Part shown: in pieces, positions 1-7,568 of the stretch
Layout: each line of letters begins with the position of its first letter
Numbering within the stretch: the stretch's first letter is position 1
NCBI GenBank assembly: GCA_009780325.1
Contig: WRAF01000001.1
Coordinates: 61,048-125,047 of the forward strand
Direction: 5' to 3'
Length of the DNA: 64,000 bases
From: Bacillota bacterium
Lineage (GTDB): Bacteria > Bacillota > Clostridia > Christensenellales > Pumilibacteraceae
Notes under the pieces: model-generated
Told to the model about the DNA's origin: nothing
Databases searched by the model: none
What the model saw: the letters and a program-made list of their open reading frames with translations, nothing else
Program-made: the position numbers and the translations under genes

Positions 1-2
1 GG

Positions 3-623
3 CTTTGTTACAGCACGGACGGCACAACTCACGCCACACCAAACAACAAACCGTGGTATAAAGAAGTCTTAATAACTGACCTACGCAAAGAAGAGATAGA
101 TAGGCATTACGCAGTATTGCGTGTGCCTATTTCTTTTACGGCATTATCCCGTTGGAAACAAGACATAGAGATAACGCTAGAATTAGCACGAACAGGAACG
201 CCCCTAACTTTCCCTTATGTGTATCCGTATTTTTTCGGTGGCAGTAACAACATGGCTGTCGAGATAGTCAATAACGGCTTGCCGACAAGTGCAAGGATAC
301 GCACGGAGGGCATAACCGACACGCCGTTGTTTCGTCTTATACGAGATGGCAAGATTTTGTCGCAAGCAAAATACCATCTTACAGTTGGGGCTAATCAGCA
401 TCTTGTTATAGACAGCGACCCTGCTAATCAAGAGGCGGCACTCTATACACAAAACGGCAACAACCTAATCCGTGAAGATGTCTATAATGCAGGCGAGGCG
501 GATTATGCGTTTGCAAATTTTATATCAATCCCGAGCGGAACGAGTTGGTTTTTGGCAAGCGCGACAAATGCAAATTTTGGGAGGGTACAAGTCAGCATGA
601 GTTGGCTAAAAGAATTGTTATGA
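3..623 (+). CDS. Phage distal tail protein-like (Dit family), 5' end outside window
   Basis: The frame is open from the window edge (first full codon at base 3), so the ORF-track start at 117 is only the first internal start-like codon. The visible 206 residues include a segment with 'TFPYVYPYFFGGSNNM' followed by 'VEIVNNGLPTSARIR', which resembles the galectin-like region of siphovirus distal tail (phage tail family) proteins that join tube and baseplate. A C-terminal stretch ending 'SIPSGTSWFLAS' fits the same fold. It is followed by a tail-tip protein with a 4-base ATGA overlap, the usual Dit-Tal order. Family assignment is by motif and gene order; the N-terminus is not seen. Confidence 0.6.
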   Translation, partial: LCYSTDGTTHATPNNKPWYKEVLITDLRKEEIDRHYAVLRVPISFTALSRWKQDIEITLELARTGTPLTFPYVYPYFFGGSNNMAVEIVNNGLPTSARIRTEGITDTPLFRLIRDGKILSQAKYHLTVGANQHLVIDSDPANQEAALYTQNGNNLIREDVYNAGEADYAFANFISIPSGTSWFLASATNANFGRVQVSMSWLKELL

Positions 624-1693
624 CAAGATACAAAATATACGACCGCTTAACGCTAGAATTAAGAGATAGCGGAGTGGTGCGAGATTATGTTGTGGACTTA
701 GATTATTTGACCAACAATAACTCAACAATGCGCCTAGTGCGAGAGAGTAAAGGTTTTAAGGGCGACATTCTAGCGATTAGCGAGGGAGTAGACCTAATCG
801 CTTTGGGCGTAATAACGGCAATAGACAACACGGAACTGCGTATACAATTTAAGCACATGAAAGAATTGTTTAACGATTCAATCTTAAATGTCTTTAAGTG
901 GACGGGTCTGCTAGACAAAAAGTTTGATGCCGTGCAGGGGTTAAGAGTGCTAATAGAATACGCCTTTATAAACACCACTGACAGCCTCCGCAGGCTACCG
1001 CTAACCATCCGCACCTTTGGGCAAAACCTAAACGCCGTGTGGATAGACGACAGCGATACAATTGATATGCAGTATTTTATTGATTGGTGTTTTGACCATT
1101 ACAATATTTATATCAACTGCGATATTGACTTTGCTAACAAGCGAATAATAGTGGATATTATTAAAAACGACACCGAGGGGCTTATCTTAAAAGACAATAT
1201 AAAGTTATCTAAACCCGAGTTTGACAGCCAAGAGTTGCCCCGAGAGAACAGGGCTTTGCTATTCAATAAGTACACAGGGGTAATCGTTAATAGTTGGTTT
1301 TTGTTACAAAATAACACGCTAACAACAAACGCCAACCACCCACAAAGGCTTTATCCCGTATCCACACGCCATGTCGAGTGGGATGAAGTGGATGCGATAA
1401 GAGAGGGATACACTCAAGAAGATTTAGTCAAAAGCGAGATTCAAGGCAATGTCTACAACCACTGCGTACAGGTGCAACTAGCCAAAAAGCAAACAATGAT
1501 GCCTGCACGGCGATTTAACTACGGCGACCAAGTGCGAATTGTGTACGAGGGCAGGAGTTACGATACAATCTTCACAGGTCTAAAATTTAGAAAAGACAAT
1601 CCATTCTACACCTGCATATTCGGTCACGCTCGCATAGACTTTACCGACCGAATGAAGATATTCAATAAAAGACAATACCAAAGGAGGACTTAA
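620..1693 (+). CDS. Phage tail-tip / baseplate protein (Tal-like)
   Basis: The start is the ATG at 620, overlapping the stop of the previous gene (ATGA). The ORF track extends upstream to 545 only because the frame is open. The 357-residue protein follows the Dit-like gene and precedes fibre genes, the position of tail-associated proteins that cap the tube and contact the cell wall. The C-terminal part, with 'NYGDQVRIVYEGRSYDTIFT' and then a 'FGHARIDFTDRMKIF' segment, resembles the conserved end of Firmicutes tail proteins. No peptidase or lysozyme motif is visible, so no wall-degrading role is claimed. Translational coupling to the gene upstream is likely. Confidence 0.55.
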   Translation: MTRYKIYDRLTLELRDSGVVRDYVVDLDYLTNNNSTMRLVRESKGFKGDILAISEGVDLIALGVITAIDNTELRIQFKHMKELFNDSILNVFKWTGLLDKKFDAVQGLRVLIEYAFINTTDSLRRLPLTIRTFGQNLNAVWIDDSDTIDMQYFIDWCFDHYNIYINCDIDFANKRIIVDIIKNDTEGLILKDNIKLSKPEFDSQELPRENRALLFNKYTGVIVNSWFLLQNNTLTTNANHPQRLYPVSTRHVEWDEVDAIREGYTQEDLVKSEIQGNVYNHCVQVQLAKKQTMMPARRFNYGDQVRIVYEGRSYDTIFTGLKFRKDNPFYTCIFGHARIDFTDRMKIFNKRQYQRRT

Positions 1694-1694
1694 A

Positions 1695-2630
1695 ATGGGA
1701 TTTTTCTTAAAAGGCTTGGGAGACCCAGCTACAGGGCATAACGAGATTTTGCCCAGCTTTGATGCAGCGATATATGCGTTTCTAGCCCAGAACGCAGGAG
1801 GCGTATGCAACAGCGGAGCAAACTTTGCCGCCACCACAACCGATAGGGGCGTGAGTATCAATAGCGGATTATGTTATGTAAACGGCTACTTTGGTATGAG
1901 CGATAGCCCTACAATACTCAACTTTAATTTCCCGAGTGGCTCGGCACAATTTGCTAGAGTATTCGCAGAAGTTAATTTATCCGTTACACCGCATAGGTTT
2001 AGCGTTAGGGCAACCAATCAATCAACATCTAGCAACATACAACTTACGCAAGATAATCTAAGTATAGCCGCAAGCGGACTGCATCAAATACCGCTGTTTT
2101 TGGTGCAACTCAATAACAATCGCACCATAACAATAACCGACCAACGCAATATGCTACATCGTATCGCAGAGGCTCAAAACGCCGTTCACTTAACAGGCAG
2201 TATAGCCAACGCCGCCACAGCCACAACGCAGACGGCGAATAACAATTCTACCCGAGTAGCGACAACCGCATACGCCGACAGGGCGGCACAAAATGCCTTA
2301 AATATAACCACCGCCTCTATCGTTGGTGGCAATGGCACTGTTAGGAGGCAGGGCAATTTTGTCATTCTTAACGGCACAGGCACAGCAGGTGTCGTGCCAG
2401 AGGGCTTTCGTCCACGGGCGACAGTAGCGATAGGGGCGAACGCAGGGTTGAGTGGGCAAGCGATGGCACAGTGGCCAGAGATGACCAATGTGTCGGGAGC
2501 AGTTATGGGTAGTGTAACAGCGGCAGGCGTTATAAGTATCGCAGGGCAAGTTATGGGCAGTGGTAGCAATATCGCTGTTTTTGCAGGCATAAGCGGAACA
2601 GTAACTTATAACGGAGGATGGGAGGTTTAA
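1695..2630 (+). CDS. Phage tail appendage / fibre-like structural protein
   Basis: ATG at 1695 is preceded by a strong AAGGAGGA site and starts one base after the previous stop. The 311-residue product begins 'MGFFLKGLGDPATGHNEILPS'-like sequence, then is rich in Asn, Ala, Thr and Gly with short beta-type segments. It has the repeated 'TATTQTANNNSTRVATTAYAD' type of collar found in phage fibre proteins; the 'STRVATTAYAD' signature in particular is common in caudovirus tail fibres. The C-terminus is Gly/Ala/Val rich and would form a beta-structured tip. Role: upper baseplate or receptor-binding appendage. The exact family is not recognised. Confidence 0.55.
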   Translation: MGFFLKGLGDPATGHNEILPSFDAAIYAFLAQNAGGVCNSGANFAATTTDRGVSINSGLCYVNGYFGMSDSPTILNFNFPSGSAQFARVFAEVNLSVTPHRFSVRATNQSTSSNIQLTQDNLSIAASGLHQIPLFLVQLNNNRTITITDQRNMLHRIAEAQNAVHLTGSIANAATATTQTANNNSTRVATTAYADRAAQNALNITTASIVGGNGTVRRQGNFVILNGTGTAGVVPEGFRPRATVAIGANAGLSGQAMAQWPEMTNVSGAVMGSVTAAGVISIAGQVMGSGSNIAVFAGISGTVTYNGGWEV

Positions 2631-2665
2631 GTGAAGAATTTAGACAATAGGAGGATTTGCCGACA

Positions 2666-5600
2666 ATGGCACAAATAAAAATACGGTTATTAAGTAACCG
2701 AAGAAACCAAGTAGAAATGGCAAACCGCCATAAACTTATAGCAGGCGAGAATTTATCCACTGCAATAAGAGTAGAGTATCCACCCGAGTTTGAGAGCCAC
2801 TCAAAGAGGGTGGATTTTCTTAACGAGCGAGGCGAGAAATGGACGATAGGATTATATACGCCCGAGTTTAACGATTACGACATAGACTTTGACCGCTTAA
2901 AATTGAGCTTCAAACTCCCAAACGAGGTAACAGTAGACGGCGAATTGACAGTGCAGTTTTTGGCGTATTTACCTCACGAGCATATTATAACGCCGTTTGA
3001 TGTCGTATCGTTTGTAATAGAGCGAGGCATTATGTTTGGTAAGCGCAGAGCGCAAGACAACCCAGATTTGCTTGTTAGGAGTTTTGAGCATTCAGTTTGG
3101 GCAGTAGATACAGTCCGTCAAGCCGTTAAGGATGTAAGGGAGGCAGAGGGCGTAGCCAACGAGGCTTTGGAGGTTGCGGAGGAGGCGTTGGCACTTAGCA
3201 AAGATGCCAAAGATTTATCCATGCTAGCCGAGAGCCACGCCCTAGAGGCAAGAGGCGATGCCAACGCAAGTGCGTTGTCTGCTCAAATTGCAGAAGAAAA
3301 AGCAATAGAGGCTTTAGAGAGTGCAGAGCAGGCAGAGGCAAATTCTCTCGAGGCAAAAGACCAAGCAACGCAAGCACAAGAGGCAGCAAGCGAGGCACAG
3401 CACCAAGCAACGCTGTCGGCAGGCAGTGCAAGTGAGGCTCGTGAGGATTTGGCGACAAGTAAAGAGTTGGTGGCAGAGGCAATGCAACAAGCCACCAATT
3501 CTGCTAACAGTGCAAGCGAGGCAGTACAACTAGCGGAGGATATAAAGGCAGTGGCAGTAGCCACAACCGAAGAGGCACTCACGCTTATTGCTAGTGCAGA
3601 AGCCCAAGCAACAGCCAGTGCAGATTCAGCAAGTCAAGCCTTAGCAAGGGCAGAGGCGGCAGAGACAAGTGCAGTCAATGCTCAAGCTCAAGCTACCAAC
3701 GCCAACCAACGGGCAACTGATGCAGAGCAGGCGGCAAGCAACTCGGCACAGTCTGCAAGTCAATCCGCCCAATCTGTTTTAGACAGCGAGGCAAAAGTTG
3801 CAAAGGCTCTAGCTTTAGTGCAAGAGGCAAATGCTAGTGCAACAGCCTCTAAAAATTCAGTTAGCCAAGCCGAGCAATCTGCCCTAGATGCAAAAGCAAG
3901 TGCCGTTGTAGCGGAGGCTCAAGCGACACAAGCGGCGACAAATTCTGCTAGTGCCTTGACCCGAGCGGAGGCGGCAGAGGCGAGTGCAAGCAGTGCCAAC
4001 ACTAGGGCAGGCAATGCAGAAACCTCTGCAAGCCTAGCCCGAGAGGCAGCCGATACCGCCGAGGCAATGGCGATACAATCAGCAAGCAATGCTAATCTTT
4101 CAGCTCAATCTGCAAGCGTAGCGGAGGCAACAGCAACCAATGCCGCCAACATGGCTAACACCGCCATGACCCAAGCAACGCTCGCAAGAGAGGCAGGTCA
4201 AGCAAGTGCAGTTAGTGCAGGTATAGCAGAGGAGCGAGCGACAGCCGCCGTGCAGTTAGCTCAAGTTGCCACCGACAAAGCAACGCTTAGTAAGCAAGCA
4301 ACGATAGATTCAGCCAATAGCGCCGAGCAAGCAAAAGTGTCCGCTCAAGCAGTTGAAGACGGTGTAGCACTTGCAAACACTCGTGCCAACAACGCCGAGG
4401 CAAGTGCAACGGCGGCACAGCAGTCAGCGAGTAATGCGGAGGCGAGTGCGACACAAGCCCAAGCAAGTGCAAGCACAGCCCAGACCCAAGCGACCAATTC
4501 TGCTAACTCTGCCGCCCAAGCAAATACAAGAGCAGGCAACGCAGAGGCGAGTGCAAGCAGTGCTAACACTCGGGCTACTAATGCCGAAACCGCAGCCACC
4601 CAAGCACAAGCAAGTGCGACAGCCGCTCAAACATCAGCGAGCAACGCACAAGCTAGTGCCAACACGGCAAGCACGCAGGCAACCAATTCTGCCAACAGCT
4701 CGGCAAGTGCAAACATCCGAGCCACAGCCGCAGAGACAGCGGCGACCAACGCCCAAAACTCGGCACAAGTGGCACAGCAGGCGGCAATAGATGCTGCCAA
4801 CAACGCAGGCACTCGGGTAACAGTAGGCGGAGTGTTTCAACCAAACTTTAACGCCGACACTCGTATCGCCAACTCGGCAGGTGCAGTCACTAACACGCAT
4901 ATCGCCAACAATGCTGTTCGCAATAACCATATTATAGATGCAGGTGTAACAGCGGCAAAGATAGGTGCAGGGGCAGTAACGGCTAGCCATATAGCAGACG
5001 GCAATGTTACTAATACCAAAATTGCAACCAACGCTGTCCGCACAGCACATATTCAAGATGCCCAAGTAACCGCCCAAAAAATGGCGAGTAATGCGTTTAC
5101 AGCAGTGCCGAATATCTCAACTGTTTTTGCAACGCCCGATAATGCCAACACCAACGGACTTAATGCAGGCAGTGCGAGGCGGATATACCAAACATTAAAT
5201 TTGCCAACCACAACTACGGGAGTACCCGACTGGCCTGTAAACTTTAATGATGTAACAATCCCCGGAACTTATCTTTATACCAACACGCAATACTCTATGA
5301 TTACAAGCCTCAACGCTCCCGACTGGTCAAGGTTTGGCTCAAGCAACAGTCGAGCAGTTCTAACAGTAATGAATACGCACCTAAGCGGAATATTTCAAGA
5401 ACTAACAGCATGGAGCGGAACTGCAACGCAGGGCGTGGCAAAATGGATGAGGTCAAGGGCTAACGCAAGCAGTTGGTCTTCGTGGGTGGAGGCAGGCAAT
5501 TCAGCAGGATTGTCGGTTTTGCAAACGCAAGTCAATACTGTTCAAACAACAGCCAACAGTGCAAACGCCACTGCAACATCAGCGGCAAATGTCGTAAACG

Positions 5601-6151
5601 AAATTCAAGCAAGGTTTGGTCAAACCGCAGGAACGGATACGGATGCCAACAGTGTTATTCACTCAAGGATATTCACAGCCAACAACGCTATCAGCCATAA
5701 CTTGCCGACAGGTCTTGCTCAAGGCGTATTACTAAGTATGGCACGCAATACCACAGTAAATGCCCAGCTTTATATGCCTGCTACCAACGCAACCGAGAAT
5801 AATGGTAGAGCGTTTGTTAGAGCAAAGGGAGCAAGCACCACTCACAGCACATGGCGAGAACTATTGACTGCACCGCAGTGGGCTAGCGGACAAACGGGTT
5901 TTATTCGGTTTGTTAATGGCTTTCAGTTAGCATGGGGTCGCATTAGTTTTGCAGCCAATCAACCGCAAAACACTTGGACTTATCCAAGAGCTTTTACAAA
6001 TATATTTCAAGTCCAAATGACAGCGTGCAGTGCAAGCACGCCTGCCGCTTTTTCAAATATAACTATGAGTAATTCAAGTATAACTCTTAGAACAAATTTT
6101 CCAAACGCTCACGCCTGTATGCTTTTTGCAATAGGCAGAGCCGACAGTTAA
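2666..6151 (+). CDS. Long tail fibre: BppU-like head, Ala/Ser coiled stalk, pyocin-knob tip
   Basis: The start is ATG 2666, 11 bases after AGGAGG; the track's TTG at 2657 is too close to that site. Residues ~1-140 resemble the N-terminal domain of baseplate upper proteins (BppU), which docks on the baseplate. Residues ~155-710 are an extreme Ala/Ser/Gln/Glu-rich stalk with 'A.SA..A' periodicity, expected to be a long trimeric coiled coil. Residues ~850-950 contain a pyocin-knob-like segment ('FNDVTIPGTYLYTNTQYS', 'WMRSRANASSWSSWVE'). The last ~80 residues ('FIRFVNGFQLAWGRISF') look like the gp53-type C-terminal receptor-binding fold. The 1161-residue protein is thus a complete host-recognition fibre. 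Confidence 0.75.
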   Translation: MAQIKIRLLSNRRNQVEMANRHKLIAGENLSTAIRVEYPPEFESHSKRVDFLNERGEKWTIGLYTPEFNDYDIDFDRLKLSFKLPNEVTVDGELTVQFLAYLPHEHIITPFDVVSFVIERGIMFGKRRAQDNPDLLVRSFEHSVWAVDTVRQAVKDVREAEGVANEALEVAEEALALSKDAKDLSMLAESHALEARGDANASALSAQIAEEKAIEALESAEQAEANSLEAKDQATQAQEAASEAQHQATLSAGSASEAREDLATSKELVAEAMQQATNSANSASEAVQLAEDIKAVAVATTEEALTLIASAEAQATASADSASQALARAEAAETSAVNAQAQATNANQRATDAEQAASNSAQSASQSAQSVLDSEAKVAKALALVQEANASATASKNSVSQAEQSALDAKASAVVAEAQATQAATNSASALTRAEAAEASASSANTRAGNAETSASLAREAADTAEAMAIQSASNANLSAQSASVAEATATNAANMANTAMTQATLAREAGQASAVSAGIAEERATAAVQLAQVATDKATLSKQATIDSANSAEQAKVSAQAVEDGVALANTRANNAEASATAAQQSASNAEASATQAQASASTAQTQATNSANSAAQANTRAGNAEASASSANTRATNAETAATQAQASATAAQTSASNAQASANTASTQATNSANSSASANIRATAAETAATNAQNSAQVAQQAAIDAANNAGTRVTVGGVFQPNFNADTRIANSAGAVTNTHIANNAVRNNHIIDAGVTAAKIGAGAVTASHIADGNVTNTKIATNAVRTAHIQDAQVTAQKMASNAFTAVPNISTVFATPDNANTNGLNAGSARRIYQTLNLPTTTTGVPDWPVNFNDVTIPGTYLYTNTQYSMITSLNAPDWSRFGSSNSRAVLTVMNTHLSGIFQELTAWSGTATQGVAKWMRSRANASSWSSWVEAGNSAGLSVLQTQVNTVQTTANSANATATSAANVVNEIQARFGQTAGTDTDANSVIHSRIFTANNAISHNLPTGLAQGVLLSMARNTTVNAQLYMPATNATENNGRAFVRAKGASTTHSTWRELLTAPQWASGQTGFIRFVNGFQLAWGRISFAANQPQNTWTYPRAFTNIFQVQMTACSASTPAAFSNITMSNSSITLRTNFPNAHACMLFAIGRADS

Positions 6152-6181
6152 TCAATAAAAAATTTATAGGAGTAACCAATT

Positions 6182-6691
6182 ATGCCAAAAAAAGAAAAAG
6201 AGCCAACGGCTCACGAAGAACTGCGACTAGCCCCCGAGGCAGTCGCAGAGCAGATAGAACTAGACCCTCCGCAAGTGAGGGTTTTTTCAATCAACGAAGA
6301 CCAATCCATTATTAAAGGCGGACAAGTGTTTGTAAGCGTCACGGAATTTCTAACCATAGAAGACCGAGACCGCCATACAGCAAGACACCCAATCATGCAC
6401 TTAATGGCGGCATCCGTCCACGAGGCAATCGCCCAAGACCACACTTTGCAAAACACGCTATATCCGTTAGTTCAACGCATACTGCTCCAAGAGCAAATGC
6501 TGTCAAGCATAGCAGAGTTTGAGCCACTTATCCCTTTCGGCTTTGACCCCTCGTGGATTCTACAACCAATCCGCATAGTAGGCGACAGCCTAATCCCAAC
6601 GGGCAACTTTGACCCACAACCAATAACAAGACAGTTTTTAATAAACCAGTTGCAATGTGCAGTCGGACACGACATCTGCAACTGTAGATAA
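6182..6691 (+). CDS. Phage protein of unknown function downstream of the fibre
   Basis: ATG 6182 follows 'ATAGGAG' and lies 30 bases after the fibre gene. The 169 residues are acidic at the N-terminus ('KKEKEPTAHEELRLAPEA'), contain a hydrophobic middle ('HPIMHLMAASVHEAIAQD') and end with 'CAVGHDICNCR', where two cysteines are separated by one residue. No signal peptide or membrane segment is evident. Its position between fibre and holin-like genes suggests a fibre assembly factor, chaperone or morphogenetic protein, but nothing in the sequence proves this. I do not recognise the family. Confidence 0.55.
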   Translation: MPKKEKEPTAHEELRLAPEAVAEQIELDPPQVRVFSINEDQSIIKGGQVFVSVTEFLTIEDRDRHTARHPIMHLMAASVHEAIAQDHTLQNTLYPLVQRILLQEQMLSSIAEFEPLIPFGFDPSWILQPIRIVGDSLIPTGNFDPQPITRQFLINQLQCAVGHDICNCR

Positions 6692-6720
6692 GCGCAACAA
6701 GCGCATGGAGGAATAACAAT

Positions 6721-7038
6721 TTGACTGAAATATTAGTAGCAATAATTTGCACAGTAATAACCGCATTAAGCGGAGCGATACTATATTTTCTGCAACGCCA
6801 CTTTAAGCGAGTAGAAAAATATACCGAAGATGCAGACGAGAGGCGTACAAGAAAAGACCTACTTGTCTTAAAATCTCTCAAGGCTATAGGCGACTTAACA
6901 GTCGCAAACGCCACCGCCATACGAGACGGAAAAACAAATGGATGCACAAAAAAGGCACTAGCCGACTACGAAAGCGTTGAAACCGAACTCAACGCTTTTT
7001 TGCTAGAGAGTGCAGTAAAAAAGGTAAACAAGAAATAA
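6721..7038 (+). CDS. Small membrane protein, holin-like
   Basis: A TTG start at 6721 is supported by GGAGGAA nine bases upstream. The 105-residue protein has one N-terminal membrane segment ('VAIICTVITALSGAILYFL') followed by a basic and then charged helical region ('EKYTEDADERRTRKDLL'), the layout of single-span phage holins and haemolysin-XhlA-like proteins. It sits after the tail fibre genes, where lysis genes normally are. Its C-terminal end (ELNAFLLESAVKKVN) is found again, slightly changed, as a remnant at 11882-11959. Assignment as holin is by size, topology and position only. Confidence 0.5.
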   Translation: MTEILVAIICTVITALSGAILYFLQRHFKRVEKYTEDADERRTRKDLLVLKSLKAIGDLTVANATAIRDGKTNGCTKKALADYESVETELNAFLLESAVKKVNKK

Positions 7039-7051
7039 GGGGAGGAATTGA

Positions 7052-7300
7052 ATGCCACGAAAAAAGTATTACAAGTCTAAGAAAATAATAGAGACCTATG
7101 ACTACCTCCCACCGCCGAGGAGCAGAGTCTATGCCAACTCAACTATTATAAAAGAAGAGCCTGTAAAAGTGGGAGGCAACAAATATCTTATGCGGACACT
7201 TTCCTGTGGAGGCATAGAGTTAGTTCGCTACGACCACACAGCCAACAAGTGGGCAGTGCTTTGCTTTAGCGGAATAGAGACACAGGCGGAGGCGGCATAA
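7052..7300 (+). CDS. Small basic phage protein, unknown
   Basis: ATG 7052 has a strong GGGGAGGAATTG leader. The 82-residue product starts with a lysine/tyrosine-rich stretch ('MPRKKYYKSKKIIETYDY'), has a 'LPPPRSR' proline turn and a C-terminal part with a possible beta-sheet ('RTLSCGGIELVRYDHTANKW'). It lies 13 bases after the holin-like gene and is the last gene before the integrase leader. No family is recognised. In the second prophage remnant a different small gene occupies the same place (11959-12176). Confidence 0.5.
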   Translation: MPRKKYYKSKKIIETYDYLPPPRSRVYANSTIIKEEPVKVGGNKYLMRTLSCGGIELVRYDHTANKWAVLCFSGIETQAEAA

Positions 7301-7303
7301 ATA

Positions 7304-7437
7304 ATTAGAGAAATTAGCGATAATTAGACTAATTTTAGATAATTAGCCATAGTTAGAGATAATGACAACTAATTACTACAATTAGCGACAATTAAAAAAA
7401 TTATGGCTAATTAGAGCAATGTCAAAATAATTAGAGA
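7304..7437. repeat. ATTAG-rich short repeat array before the integrase
   Basis: Between the last tail-side gene and the integrase leader the sequence carries seven copies of ATTAG (most as AATTAG), plus reverse-complement CTAAT copies and near copies such as 'ATAGTTAG', in about 130 bases. No open frame of note crosses it. It resembles a cluster of protein-binding iterons. Whether the binder is the integrase, a directionality factor or a repressor cannot be told. Confidence 0.5.
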
Positions 7438-7475
7438 GGGCGAGGCAACAATAAAAGTTGTTTCGCCCTTTCTTC
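7437..7475 (+). terminator. Rho-independent terminator of the prophage late operon
   Basis: The arms AGGGCGA / TCGCCCT with an inner CAAC / GTTG pair form a stem followed by a pyrimidine run (TTCTTC). It lies at the end of the tail/lysis gene string and before the integrase. Confidence 0.7.
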
Positions 7476-7483
7476 ATTTTATC

Positions 7484-7541
7484 GCAAGTCTTCGCTGGAC
7501 TTGTTTACAAGCTCTGCGGCATGATGTGTCTGCCGCTTGGG
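7484..7541 (+). promoter_or_regulatory. Two hairpins in the integrase leader
   Basis: Downstream of the terminator and upstream of the integrase, CAAGTC / GACTTG forms one small stem and GCGGCA / TGCCGC, extended by CAAG / CTTG, forms a second. The second ends about 28 bases before the integrase start, ahead of its TAGGAGA ribosome site. It may be an attenuator or a folded leader controlling integrase synthesis. The function is inferred from the base pairing only. Confidence 0.35.
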
Positions 7542-7568
7542 TGGCAATAAAATTAGGAGATTGATTAT

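Noticed and set aside
2657-2665. TTG start for the long fibre given by the track
   Set aside because: It is only two bases behind the AGGAGG site. ATG 2666 has the normal distance.
3195-4812. Several Leu/Ala/Cys-rich antisense and off-frame ORFs in the fibre gene
   Set aside because: They arise because the Ala/Ser-rich stalk has few stop codons in other frames. None has a start site or a plausible protein.
7301-7437. ATTAG array as an origin of replication
   Set aside because: There are no DnaA boxes or replication gene nearby, and its place before the integrase is better explained as phage control DNA.
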